Origin: Anaeramoeba flamelloides
Taxonomy: Eukaryota > Metamonada > Anaeramoebidae
Direction of reading: 5' to 3'
Assembly (NCBI GenBank): GCA_027625915.1
Contig: JANTQA010000029.1
Coordinates: 7,006,001-7,070,000 of the forward strand
DNA length: 64,000 nt
This document shows, piece after piece, positions 36,314 to 49,156 of this stretch. A program made the translations under genes and the position numbers. A model generated the notes under the pieces. The model saw only the letters and a program-made list of their open reading frames with translations, was not told where the DNA came from and made no database searches. Positions within the stretch are counted from its first letter, which is position 1. Each line of letters starts with the position of its first letter.

Positions 36314-39300
36314 ATGGAAAACACAATCAAAATCCTGTCTGGCCTTGTTGACACAAATAATATCACACGAAAGCAGAGTGAAGTTATGATGAACCAGTCG
36401 ATAAAAGAAACACCACTCGAATTCATTGCTTCTTTAATCGAAATAATTAATTCAACAACTGTTAACAAGACGATTTGCCAGCTATCGTGCATTCTCTTGA
36501 AAAATATTCTCAATGAATTACTCGCAAGAAATTTTATGTTTGTGATCGGTCTCAGATCAAAACAGAAATTCTCGTCTGTGCCTAATTGGTCGAAATGGGA
36601 CACAAAACTTCAGGAAAAGATCTTTCAAGTACTTTTGGAAATGATGAAATCCAGCGAGCGAACTTTTCTAAGTAGAATCTTAACGGAAATTTTTGCAAAG
36701 ATTATCTGTTTAAATATCGCCCACTCAACAAACGAGAATATAATTGGAGATCTGATCCAAATGTGTAATAGCCAATTGAGCACAAACGAAAAACAAAACG
36801 GTCGAATAATTTTTTCAATTTCTTTAGCATTGAAGGTACTTCTGCAAAAAGACTATCTGTTGACAGAGGCGCTGTCACTGTTAACTTTATCCACAGAGCT
36901 GATCCGGAAATTCCTACAAAAGGAAATCAAACAACCAGTTTTATTGGGAGCCTTAAGTCTTCTACGTGGTGTAATACCAAAAAACAAACAATTGTTTAAC
37001 AACCCAAATGACTCTGAATTCATTTTTCAAATTTTATTCAAATTATTAGTGCAAGTTGATTGTGCTGAACAAGTCCATCGGAAAACATGGAAGTGCTTGT
37101 CTTCAATAACCAATTCTTGTTTTGGAATTATTGAGAATTACCTTGATCGAATATTTGATGTAATTTCTCCTTTTTTTACCTAGTTGGCATTTTTTTTTTA
37201 ATTTTTATTTTTTTCCTCTCTCCAAAAATAGTTTTATTTGTTGGTGACATGTAAACTTTGAGAAATTTTGTTTCTTTATTCATCAACAATCAAAAAAAAC
37301 TTTTTTTTACTTGTCATTTTGGAAAAAAAGTGAAACAGGAAAAAAAGTGAAACACGGTTTTAATTGGGAACATTAATAGAACCTGAATGAAAAGTAAAAT
37401 CAATAAAAAGAAGAAACCAATTAAATTCAAATAATAATCCATTATATTATTTTCAATCAAACCAACAAATAAAAATTAAATCTGCTTTCTTATGGAAATT
37501 CTAGGTGTGGTTTTGGAGATGGCAAAAATAGTCAATTTTTTCAACAAATTTTTAATAATTGATCAATCAAAGAAAAACCCCATACCAAAAGCAAGTATTA
37601 AAAAAAAACTGTTATTGTGTTGAATACTTCTTTTTGACTTTATTTCTTTATTTATTCTTTTTTTAAAAGATCTTATTTTGAATCTTCAGGTTTCTGTGGT
37701 TTCTGAATTTTTATTAATGTTACCTATTAAAAACCGTTTTTTACTTTTTTTCCTGTTTCATTTTTTTTCCACAATGGTGTACAATTTTACTAAGGCAGTG
37801 GTAAAAAATAAAACGGAGGTAATTGATTTAGCCACTCACTACAAGTAAAAAAATAAAATCTCAAAATTAAAGTTAGCCAAAACTACATATTGGGTTTTCA
37901 GTTATACATCTTTTATTAATTATTTTTTCAAAGTTATGATAATTTTATGTAATTAAGAAAAGATAACTACTAAACTAATTCAGATTTGAATACCCCCTTT
38001 TTCAAAATTACCGACTTTTGAAAAAAACAACAACTTATTTTTGGCGTATTTTTTTTTTTTTAATGAAAAAAGTTACAATGAATGAACTTTATATTGAAAA
38101 TTAAGAATGAAAAAATAATAAATGCTAAAACAATTCGAAGAAAAAAAAAAAAACAGGGAAAATTCATTAAAACCCATAACATGGAAAAATAAATAAAATG
38201 ATGAAAAATATTCCATAAACAGAAAAAAAAATCATTTTTTCAATAAAATTTAGCGATATCTTTTGATTGAAATATTTTATTTTAAAATTGAAAAAATATA
38301 ATTCTTTTTAGACTATTAAAAAAAAATAGATCAAAATAATGTCTCCACTTCCTTAATAAAAAAATCATTTAAAAAAAAAACAATCGGATAACATCTTTAT
38401 AACAAAAATCTTGTTTATATTGTGATTTTTTAATAAAAAAAGTATAATAATGTTTTTATATCGTTATAAATTTTTATTATTTTAAAATTATTAAATAAAT
38501 TATTTAATTGTAAAAATTCTTTTAAATAAAATTGAAAATATTTAATTCCTATTCATTAAAAAAAATGTTTTTTTAATGATAATTTTACAATTTAAAACCG
38601 TTTTCTATCATGTTTTTTTAATAGTGAAACAATTTTAACAAGATGTATTATGTATTTTTTTTATTGTATTATTGTTTTTTCAATATACTTAATTTATAAC
38701 ACATTATATAACATGTTTTATCTCTAATAAAACCAAAATAACATGCTATAAAATTTTACAACACCTTTTACAACAAATAAAAAAATGTTTTAAAATTTGT
38801 TTCATTTTTCTATAACATGTTATAGAAAAGGTTATAAAAATTTTAATCAGTTTCTTTTCAAAATTTATAACACTTTCAACATTTTAAACACTTCCATATC
38901 ACACGTATAACATGTTATATAATATTTTTTTTTATTAGGTTAACTCAAATAAAAATTTCAAAAATTTTAAAATTAAAAATGAAAAAAATATAAGGTATTT
39001 CCAAAAAAGTGTGGTATTTTTTTTTTACATTTCATAAAAAATCATTGTTAGTGACGGTATTTATGAATTGACAATACCAAATTAAGTTTAATATTATTAC
39101 TGATTAAATCAATGACCTAAGGTATTTATTTCGAAATATGTTAGTTGAAATATTCCCAAAAAATGAAAAAAAAAATAGCACCTTTTTTGGTGAAAAAAAG
39201 GTAAGACCAATTTCAATAAAAAACTGAGAAAAATTGAAATGTTAAAAATGATTTTTTAAACACTAAAATGCAGTTATATTCTTTCAATTCTATTTGATAA

Positions 39301-42300
39301 TTTGTTGAGATTAAAAAAGTTATGGAAACGATTTTTTCAATCAAAAAGAAAATAATAAACACCAATTTTCACCTCTATAAAATATCAGATAAAATCGAGA
39401 ACAGAAATTTTAATATTTTTTATTTATGTAATACAATACTAAGAAACAAAATGAATTGTTATCAAGAATCAATAAATGGTAGTTAATGATTTTCGATGTT
39501 TAAACACTTTTTTGAAGATTGGGTTTAAAAGAGATATTTTAAAATAAATTTGCCCACTTTATTAGAAATATCTTAACTGAAAACATTGATTTTTTTTTTT
39601 TTCAATTTCCATTAATATCTAATAAAGTTGTAAACCTTTTTCAAAATTATTATGTAGAATAATGTTTATTATATGAGGATATTTCAAAAATACAAAATAT
39701 AGAGATTTTTTTTTTGAAAAAATTTTATAGTTATGTTGTGTTGTGTACTGCTACATTCAAAAAAAAAAAGAATTGTGAAAAACATATTCTTGCTGTTGTG
39801 AAAATAACCCTTACAGAATTTGCTTAAATCAGTGTTTCAAATTAAAGGCCGCGCTTCTTTTTTCAAGAAGGCTAAAGCACTAATTGATCATGAAAAGGCC
39901 CAATAAACAATAAGTAAATATTGATATAGATTACTTAAAGTTCAGTTGATTCAAAAAGGAATTTTAAAAAATGAAGAATCAAATCGTAAAACTTTCCATA
40001 AAAAAAAATAAATTATATTTTATGGACAATTTAGACCGAAATATAAATAACAATAAAAATCAAAAAATTGGAAAAATTATGAAAAATTTTCAACAAATTC
40101 AATTCACAATTTAATATTTTCTCAAAATATAAACGAGTTGAACCTCAAAATTGATTTGGCATTTGGTATACTATAGGATGCTGAATTAAATATTGCATTG
40201 GAATGAGAATACAAAATACACGTGTTTTATTGAAATATGTCTTGAATTAAACTCTTTTTCAAATAAAAGGGCACAGAAATTTTCAAGAATTATTCACAAT
40301 TTAATCAAATTAATTGTAGTATCATTCTAAAATATAAAAAATACTTTAAAACATAAAAAAACACTCAGCTAGATATTTAAAACTAATTAAAACACATAAA
40401 TAAAAATTAAAATTCAATATTTTAAAATTTGATGTACCCTTTTGTTTGAAATGAGAAATCTCGTTTTGTAAATTTTATAGAAAAAAAATTATAAAATCAA
40501 TGAAAATGATGAACAAGGTGAATTGGGAAAACGTTCTTTACAGGTTACTGATAAATTCAAATTTATTTTATTAAATTTTTAGTTCAATTTCCATTTTCTG
40601 AAATCAATTAACTCAACTTATAAAACAACTCAAGAGAAAGAATCCTTTGAAAGTCAAGTCAATTTTATAAAGTTTCTTCAGATTTTAAAAAATAAAATGT
40701 ATTAATCAAAGATTGTGTAAAAAAATTTGTAAAATGGAAAATGAAATAAAAATTTTCAGATATTTCTTTGAATTTATCAGTATTGATAACTCTTTACAAG
40801 CTAAAATTTCGTTCTTTAGGGTCTCATTTTAAAGATAAAGTCACAATTCATTGGGTTCTTTTGTTGGAATTGTTTCTTTCTTTATCTTATCTTTTCTTTG
40901 TTCCATACATCAATCCAATAATGGTCTTTCTTGATTTCCTATATCTAGCCCATTTGAGATCAAACTTAAACTATTTCCATTTTTTTACTGGTACACTATT
41001 TCCAAATTTTTTTCTTCTTATCTTGTTGTTTCATTTTCCAACTGTTCAATATCCATAAAAAGAAAAAAAAAAAAAAAATGAAAAAATGAATAATTAAAAT
41101 AAAAATCACCAATAAGTAATTATCTTATTAACAATCAAATGTAATAGTATTAATGATTTGAGATGTGCACCCTTTTGTTTGAAAAAGAGTTTACAATTTC
41201 GTTATTTATTATTTTTTTCTAATTTCCAGTAATCTACACCAAAAATAATAATATTGGCTCGTATATTATTAGTAAAATTGAATGGTAATTGTCTATCAAT
41301 AAACTAATAAATAAAAAAAAATCAAAGATAATAAACTGAAACATTTCTTGCTCATTGTGAAAACCGAATTAAAATCCATTAATTTAAAATTGAATGAAGA
41401 GTTATATATCAAAGTTTGCATTTAACATGGTTAAAAAAGTTTATAAACTCTGTTTTTTGATCATAAGAAATTTATACAAAATAGATTTGTTTTGAAAAAC
41501 GAAATTCATTGAAATAATACATTTTTTCGAAAAATAAGAAGGTATTTATGTTTTTGATTAAAATTTTTTTTGTAAACTATCTTAAAAATTTCAAATTATA
41601 AAGGATAAAAAGGATATTTAATTTAGAGTGTAAGACTGGAAAAATATTATTTTTTTTGCTTTTTTTAAAGTAAATTTTTCTTGAAAAAATTCAATCTTCC
41701 ATAGACCATAGGGATTTGATACTAATTTAGATTCATGGGATTTACTTTTTGAGATTATTTATTACCAAGTGGGTTTAAAAAATTATAAATACACATTGAG
41801 TCTAAAACCATTTGTAACTTGAATGACTGGTATTATTTAGATTGCTATCTTTTTTTGGTTGAAGAAAATAACCAAAAATAGAAATTTAATTTCTCAACAC
41901 ATGTAAAAAGAAAAATTAGTTTAATTTTCCTTTAGTTTTTTAAATTGCTTTGACTTGGTGGTGTGTATTTTACTCATACAAAAAAAAAACGAGTTGTATT
42001 TTTTGAGGAAAACGAATCCAAATGAAATTTGAATTTTTTTGAAAAAAAAAAATTCTTTTTATCTTATTTGTTTCAAATTTCCGAAAAAAAAAAGTAAATT
42101 TGCCACTCTTTTGACTGATCTTGAACTTATTTTGATTATAGTAACTAAAAAATAATAATGTGTTGAAAATATTATTATTTTTTTTCAATTTTTAGCAAAA
42201 GATTATGGGGTTTGTTGAACCAAAATAGTGAATAAAGAGTTGGGTTGTTACAATATTCTAATTGAATTCAGATATGTATATTCATTAAAAAAAAATCTTT

Positions 42301-45300
42301 TATAAAAAAAAATAAACCCGTATATTCATACATATAAGTTTTATGTCTTTGACACGTTATTTGTAATCAATCTGGTTCAATTTCGATTTTTTTGAAATCT
42401 GATAAGCCACTTTCAAAATAATTCGTTAGAAAAGAATATTCCGAAATAAACCAATTTTAAAAAGTTTCCTTTATATTTAATCCAATAAAATTCTTTATTC
42501 AGAGTAATTTAATAAAATTTAAAAATGAAAATTGAATGAAAAACATGAAAATATTTTTTTTTGGGTTTATCTGCATCCATTAAAATAAAAGAGGATTTGG
42601 TGATATCTTTTTTAAGTAATGGTAAAGTTTCAAAAATCGCGATTATATTACATAAAATCGTGATAATAAACAAAATTGCGATATTCAATATTATAGTGAT
42701 AATATCACAAATTGCAATTCTCTAAAAAATCACGATAATTATTAAAAAATCATGATAAATGCCAAAAAATCGCGATTAAATAGTTGATGGGTTTATGGAC
42801 TAATTGAGAAATATTTTTAACATAAAATTTTTGTTTGATAAAAAACAGATCTTGAGAAACAAAAATTAATTTTTAAAAAATAATAAAAAAGAATACTCAA
42901 TTAAATCAATAATCAGATCAAGAGTTTTCATTGTATTTTATTTTGATTTGTTTGACAAGCCGATCAATCATTGAGATCAACAACACAGTAATAAAAAAGG
43001 AAAATAAATATTTTTCCCGGTCTACCAAGGTGTTATAAATTGCGTTGAATAAAAAGAACTTCTAAAAGAACCAAGCCTATCATTTATTCTTGAAAGAACG
43101 TGTTTTTGGCTAAATCTCTTTATTTTATTCAAGTTTTAAAGGTGGCTAAAAGAAGTTGGATAAATTTTCAAAAGCTTTCTCAAAACCAAGCCACATTATC
43201 ACTAATTTATAAAGATTATTTGAAAAGTTTGCTCTTTTAATTATCTTCTTCTCTCTTATCTTTTCGTTGCACATAAAACTCAACAAGGGCTTAGAGTAGT
43301 TTTTTTTTGATCGATCATTAATGAGAACGAAAATTACTCTTTATTCTTTTTGGTTATTTAAAATATGAAGGTACTATTCTATTTTTAAAAACAACTATAT
43401 TTTATAAAATCAAGTATCTTGTTGAAATGAGTGATTATTCGTATGATCATAAAATTTGAGTACAATTTTAAACTTTGTAAAAAATAATAAAATGAAAAGA
43501 TAAAAATGTTTTTTTTTTAATAAAAACAAAATGATTCCCTTTATAAAAGTATAAATCTTTCAAAGCTTTCAAACACTTTTAGACAATTTTCAAACACTTT
43601 CCAACTTTTTCTAATTTTTTTAAAGGGGAAAAGTGTTGTAAAGCGGGAAAACTTTTATAAACTTTAAGGAGTTTGTTTGTATTAAAAAAAATATTTTTCC
43701 TTTTTTTTCGTGATTTTCTATTTTTAACAATTTTTTAGATTCTTGCAAGTTTGTGGATTTTTCGATATAAAGTTGTATTAATCGTAATTTTTATAATATC
43801 GCAAATTTATTGCTAATATTGTGATAATACCTGTTATCATCAACCCCCCCCTCTCTCTCTCTCTTTCTTTATTTCTGTAAGTAAAACCAAGATAATTGAC
43901 AAAAATAAAGCGGACCAAACAAGAAGATGGTTACTAACACAAAGCCAATTATAATGTTTTTTCTTTTTTCTTTTTTGAATTATTATAAAAAGGACAATTT
44001 CCTAAATAAGGAACTGTTTGAGTCACAGAGATGGATGTCAGATCAACTCGAAAAAATATTTGCTCTCAAGACTAATTTAATAATTAATCATTGAGCTTTG
44101 GCCGACTAAATCTTTGATTAGTAGAGAATTAGTATTCTTTTGAAAATATAATTGATATTCAATTTGGTTATTGTTGATTGTTTTCAAATATTAAACAATG
44201 ATATTTACTGAAAAAAGAAACAATAATAGAATTATTCTCTTTATATTTTCAGATAAATTAATAAAAAAATAAAAAAATATCATTTGGTAATAAATAGAAG
44301 GATGAAATTTTCATTAAAAATTAATTTAAATATGATGAATAATAATTTAAAATTTAAACAAAAGATGTATAATTATGCTCTCACACTCTTTGCTTTTTTA
44401 ATAACTTGTATTTGTTACAGTGTTTTTTTCTGGATTGATAAAAATCAGCATAAAGCCGAGATTTTTATTCCATTAGTTTGATTTGCAAAATCTTTTTTGA
44501 AATTCGCCCAACTCAACAACAATCTAGATTTTTTTTTCTTCAACTTGTTTTGTCAAAAGTTCATATTTCAAATTGAAAATGAAAAAAATGAAAATGATTT
44601 TATTAAGAGATAATTTTGTACTTTAGAGCTAGATTGTTATTTTATTATTATGAAGGATATTTATGGGTTCCTAATACTTTGAAAATATGACTGCCTTTCA
44701 AACCGCTGTCTTCTTCTTATTAAAATACTCATTTTATTTTCTAGTTAATGATACTAAAAATATATGTTGAAAATTACTTAAAATACAGAAAGCGAAAAAA
44801 AAATTTGTTAGGGCTGTAATTTTCCCATTAAAAAATGAATAATTTTTATTACAATCTATCAGAATTATTTTTCAGTAACTTTTCGTACAACAATAAATAA
44901 TACTTTGCAAACCATTAATGACTATCTTAATTTGAAGTTAATTAACGATTATAGTATTTTGTAAAAGTTTGAGTATTCAAATACCATACTCCCATACACT
45001 TGTGGAAATTGAGTGTTACACGGGAAAATAATAATATTTTTCATCAAATTAATTAACCAATTGATTAAAGGTTCCATCTTTTCATAAATTTCATTAATTA
45101 TACATTTTTGTATTTCTTGTTAATATATATATTAACTTTCTATTAAATAATAATCAACTAATTAGTTATCTATGGATGTTTTTAAATCAAAACAAAGTGA
45201 AAAAATTGATACAGTGATAAAATTTTGGTTAAATTTGGGTAGAAAGGAAATCAAATTGATTAAAGAATATAATGCCCTGATTCCTAACACTGCTGATGAC

Positions 45301-47280
45301 TTGGATGAAGATTTAACAAATTATATTAAAAAGAAACTGTCAAAGCATAAAGTATTAAAAAAATCTAAATATATCGTACTTGCCATACCAAGTTTATTAA
45401 AGGAAATATTAGAGTACCTTTTAGAAAGCTTCAATGATGTATTTCTTGAGAATATAGAAACAGATTATGAAGATCATATTACAAATCAAGAAAACATCTT
45501 TTTATTAATCGAAATATTTACCAAATTAATACAAGATCAAATATTAAATCTATTCCCCCCAGAATTCAAAAAAAAATTAAAATTAAATAATGATCATATA
45601 TCACAGTACTATGTACTCGAATGTTATAATCAAATAATACCATATTTAAATAAATCAACGATTACTCGAACCTTTTTAAACAAGTTTGTTGTGATAATTG
45701 GAAATTTTATTTTGCACAAAAATGAATTTCTTAGGGAAATAACTTTTATTATTTTTGCAAATATAATTAAATATCATGAATATTGTTTGGAAGGTAACGA
45801 AGTATTAATTAAAGATATTATTAATACCTGTTTTGAAATTCTTAAGGGAGTTGAGAACAATTACTTGAATTGCCAAGCATTAAGAATTTTACATAATTTT
45901 TGTAAAAAAAGTTCAAAATTTGAAGTATTCAATAAATTAATTTATACCAATGAAAAGAAAATTTCTAATTATTTATTTCTGAATTTTAATATATTAATCA
46001 TTACTGAAGAGAAACAATTTGAAAAATTAAACCAATTAATTCAAACTTCTACTTCTTTTATCAATTTATATTTTAATAATAATAATAATAATAATAATAA
46101 TCATCATCCAATTCAAAAATTTGTGATCAAATTATTAAACTCTTTCCGATCAATTAATAATTATTATTGGCAAAATTGTGACGGGAACTTTGGCAAACAT
46201 ATATATATTACTCTTATTAAAAGAATGATTTCTTTTATTGATGTACTTATGAAGAAAAATACATATTTTGTCTGTAAAAATATTGGAAATATAATGAAAA
46301 TTATCGATATTATTTTAAACAATGGATCAAAATTAATAAAAGGAACTATTTTAACTACAATAGAAGCCATTTCTAAAGATATTGAAAATGAAAAGGGAAA
46401 TGAAAAGGAAAATGAAATAATTATTGAAGAAAAAGAGGATCAAGAAATTGTTGAAGAAATAAATGAAGAATTGTATAATATCAAGAAAAATGAAAATGAA
46501 AATGGAAATGATAATGAAGAATTCTTTTCCTACGATTTTGAAAATAAAAACTCAAAATATATTGAAAAAATTTATAAAATAATCCAGCTAATTATACCGC
46601 GCATAGGAAATACAACAGAAATGTACATAAAAAATATAACCAGATATCTTTTAGTTTATTTAGAGTCTTTAAATCCAGATTTGGTCTATATTGCAACCAA
46701 TTTCTTAATATTTCTATTTAAATTGAAAAATATACATATAGATGCTTGTATCCTAGACAATTTTTATGATGCTACAATTGACGCATTAACGAGTTGTGAA
46801 TTAGATCACGAATTGAAAATTCCTTTAATTGCATTACTTTCAATACTTTCTTTGCAACTGAAAGATGATATTGAATATCATTTGACCGATTCTTTGAAAA
46901 TTATTTTAACAACAATGCAACTCAAAAATTTTGAAAACACAGAAATGGTTGAATTTTATAACAAATTAAGATTACAATCATTATATTGCTTCTATACATT
47001 ATTGGGAATTATTGGTGGAAAAAAGAATACTCTGCCGTTTTTTGAAGTTTTTTTCCCATTTTTTCAAGAACCTAAAATTTGGATTCTGTTAAACAAACAA
47101 CAAAAAGTAATCGATAATTTAATCATACCAAAGATTTTTGGAAAAATTTACCAAATATTTCCTTCACAAATGACTCAAATTTTGGGTAATTCAGATGCTT
47201 ATTTAAATTTAATAGATAATTGGAAAATATCTAAAAATGGTGAAATTCTTAAAAATGCTAATATAATAAAATTATTTTAA
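36314..47280 (+). CDS. KPNB1-like: importin subunit beta (karyopherin beta), with an 8-kb intron
   Basis: Nuclear import receptor built from HEAT repeats. Exon 1, 36314-37159 (282 codons), ends ENYLDRIFD; exon 2, 45166-47280 (704 codons), begins LSMDVFKSKQSEKID. Joined in phase 0 they read IFDLSMDVFKS...VIKFWLNL, which lines up with the ALFAITIEAMKS...GIEFWSNV region of animal importin beta. Later blocks also fit, for instance EFYNKLRLQSLYCFYTLLGI against the YLNELRESCLEAYTGIV region. The donor is GATGTAATT and the acceptor ATTAG, leaving an intron of 37160-45165 (8006 bases). The sum of 986 residues exceeds the usual 860-880 because of inserts such as poly-N/H near 586-597 and a KE/NE-rich run near 688-735. 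The sequence is highly diverged. If exon 1 is read alone it ends after only seven more codons. An alternative is two separate genes produced by an insertion. Confidence 0.78.
37314..37780. mobile_element. element family L, copy 2 (inside importin intron)
   Basis: About 467 bp with inverted ends of about 70 bases: GTGAAACAGGAAAAAAAGTG on the left against ATGAAACAGGAAAAAAAGTA reverse-complemented from the right, continuing through a CGGTTTTAAT-AACATTAATA stretch. Copy 1 is at 4541. It begins about 150 bases inside the intron. Confidence 0.72.
37781..38650. other. importin intron, AT-rich stretch
   Basis: Almost only A and T, with long A-runs and short self-complementary pieces. Nothing recognised. 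Confidence 0.4.
38700..38925. repeat. cluster of ATAACATGTTAT palindromes
   Basis: Four copies of a near-perfect palindrome TATAACATGTTATA at about 38707-38720, 38738-38750 (one change), 38810-38825 and 38905-38920. Related single AACA/TGTT words fill the space between. It lies within the importin intron. Confidence 0.7.
38991..39574 (+). mobile_element. MITE-like element family D, copy 3 (inside importin intron)
   Basis: Best-ended copy of family D: left TAAGGTATTTCCAAAAAAGT, right reverse-complemented TAAGATATTTCTAATAAAGT, each followed by a G-rich triplet. It matches copy 1 (6387-6982) over its whole length. No coding frame. Confidence 0.72.
39765..40215. repeat. dispersed element family I, copy 2 (inside importin intron)
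   Basis: Shares AAAATGAAGAATCAAAT, AAAATTGATTTGGCATTTGG and TATACTATAGGATG with the other I copies. A short G+C-rich piece, GGCCGCGCTTC at about 39847-39857, is unusual for this DNA. Confidence 0.58.
40547..40783. mobile_element. family H element, copy nested in G
   Basis: About 237 bp with arms of about 55 bases (ACTGATAAATTCAAATTTAT on the left; ACTGATAAATTCAAAGAAAT reverse-complemented on the right). Compare 32302-32543. Confidence 0.7.
40795..41060. other. higher-G+C island, possible gene remnant
   Basis: Base composition and lack of long A/T runs differ from the rest of the intron. The plus strand reads an open frame of 96 codons (40768-41058) of hydrophobic sequence without a known domain. 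The minus strand has a broken, more hydrophilic reading (for instance KWARYRKSRKTIIGLMYGTK). I cannot assign a gene; it may be a captured and decayed exon. Confidence 0.3.
41194..45165. other. remaining importin intron, including a CGTGAT-rich block
   Basis: No coding frame supported. At 42594-43845 both outer parts are rich in AATCGCGATT, ATCGTGAT and TTATCACAAT words (for example 42635-42644 and 42766-42778, and 43720-43840), suggesting a larger element of about 1.25 kb with subterminal repeats. A diverged family H copy lies near 42361-42545, and a (CT)n run at 43850-43865. Bases 44000-45165 show nothing. Confidence 0.35.
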
Positions 47281-47861
47281 ATCACATTATTTGTTGCCAA
47301 TTTGAATTCTGGATAAGATGATATAATTATCTTTATATATATTTTTTTTTAAAAAATAACCAAATTTATTTTATTGGGTTTTTGTATTTAATGGTACCAT
47401 GTTATAAAGAGTACATAAAAATACTCTCATAATTAAAATTATTTCCGATTGATGTTAACGCATTCATTTTATTTTGGTGGACACATTATTTTATAATAAA
47501 AAAATAATTTTTTCTATTATTTTTATTTGGAATTAATTTTTCCTTATTTATTTTTTTCATTCCATAAAAAAAAAATGTTTTTTTTTTTTCAGTTAGTTCA
47601 AGTTAAATTTTTTCTTCTTCTTCTCATGGATACTTCTTACCATGAAAGTGATGGATTAACATTTCCAAATAAATTAAAGGGAATAAAACTCAATGAATTA
47701 TTTTCATACAAGGTATTTTAAAATTATTTACATTGATTAATAATAGTGAAATCTTTTATTTTATACTTAAATTCATGAAATAGAATTTTTTTATAATTGA
47801 ATTTAGAGTGTAATGTATAATTCTTTACTTATAATGCACATATATGCCTACACATATTCAT

Positions 47862-47900
<39 letters not shown>
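47281..47900. other. importin 3' flank and microsatellite
   Basis: AT-rich 3' region. A (CATA)n then (TA)n microsatellite lies at about 47862-47903 and runs into element B copy 5. The 64-codon plus frame at 47527-47721 lacks support. Confidence 0.5.
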
Positions 47901-47904
<4 letters not shown>

Positions 47905-48452
47905 AACTAAAATTCAAAATTTTCCACACAGCTAAAACGTTCCAAACAATCAAAATAATATAATTTCATTGAAATTGGAAATAATTTTGATTTTTGTAAA
48001 ATATGAAAATCTTTTTTTCATCTTTGAGTTTTTTTTGTTCATTTCATTTGTTTGAATTACGTAATTTGTTTCGTTAAATCAAATTTTTTTTTGAACAATT
48101 GATACTATGTTAAAGTTGAGTTGTTCCAAATAGAAAAACTCAAATAAAATTAGTTGTTAGGTATCTAACCTTGATCGATCAATTATTCACTAATAGAATT
48201 TAAAAAAATTTCCTAATCAATTTTTTTGTTTTGCTCTCTCCAATCTCCAAAATTTTTAACACACACAGGTTTTATTTGTATTGATAATTATTTATTTATT
48301 GTTTTGTGAGTATTATAATTTATAAAAAAGTGTTAGTATTTCAATTAGTGAATGGTTCTGATTTGGTAAATCTTCTTGAATTGATTAAATAAGTGTTTTT
48401 TTTCACAAAATTGAATTTTGGTGTGTTAAAATTTTTGAATTGAGGTTTATAT
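47901..48452 (+). mobile_element. MITE-like element family B, copy 5
   Basis: Clear ends: left TATAAACTAAAATTCAAAAT then TTTCCACAC; right reverse-complemented TATAAACCTCAATTCAAAAA then TTTTAACACAC. Its right end TTTATA overlaps the TATAAAC that starts C copy 3. Confidence 0.75.
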
Positions 48453-49156
48453 AAACTTTGTTTATGTCAAAGGTGGGCAAAAATTTTTTCAAATATCAAT
48501 TATTTTATATATTTGACCTTTGAAGATCAAATAAGAAATAAGCAGAATAATACACACCAAAGAATTATTGATATCCATCTGAAATAAAACTAATTAATCA
48601 ATATATTTTCTTAAAAATTGAAAAACTCAAATTCTTCGGGCCCACCATTAAGAAAAACAAGAATGTTCGTTTTGAACATCTACTGGTATTTTAGATAATA
48701 AATAAGAAACTATTTTCTTTTCTTTATCCATACTTTTCTTTTAGAAATCAAGTCCCCAAACAAAGTTTGTTGGGATTTTCTAGTCTCTATTTGAAAAAGG
48801 AAATGAAAATGAAGTGAAAATTTTACACAGTTATTATTCAAATATTAAGATCCAAGATCGAATAGAATTCCAATAGAAATCAATATGATTCCTCAACAAT
48901 CATTTCCACTGTTTCAATAACATTAAAATAACACCTTTTTACCAAGTTACTATTGATCTTGTAAAAAAAAATTTTTTTGTAACTGAATTAGGTTTTTGAA
49001 AAAAAAGAGAAAAAAAAACAAAAATGTGTAAAAATGATTTCAAACTTGAAAATTTCCAAAATAAATATTTTCTTCTAATATCCTCGGAGAACCTTTAAAC
49101 ACAGGTAATTTACACATTAATACTGGGAACTTTTGACTGGGAAATGGTTTGTTTAT
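48449..49156 (+). mobile_element. MITE-like element family C, copy 3
   Basis: About 708 bp. It starts TATAAACTTTGTTTATGTCA and ends (reverse-complemented) TATAAACAAACCATTTCCCA then GTCAAAAG. Interior matches copies 1 and 2. Confidence 0.75.

Larger units (their letters stand above)
40247..41193. mobile_element. element family G with nested H element (inside importin intron)
   Basis: Left end TTAAACTCTTTTTCAAATAA then AAGGGCAC; right end reverse-complemented GTAAACTCTTTTTCAAACAA then AAGGGTGCAC. A third related end, GTACCCTTTTGTTTGAAA, lies inside at 40432, so the block may be two elements side by side or one inside the other. A family H element sits at 40547-40783, and a stretch of higher G+C follows at 40795-41060. 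Confidence 0.62.

Noticed and set aside
40768-41058. 96-codon hydrophobic plus-strand frame in the importin intron
   Set aside because: It starts inside the right arm of an H element and has no clear membrane-protein family pattern; listed only as a composition island.
37160-45165. Two independent HEAT-repeat genes instead of one importin beta
   Set aside because: The first frame would end just after a perfect splice donor, and the second would start in mid-HEAT repeat; the joined reading restores a conserved importin block. Kept as the stated alternative.
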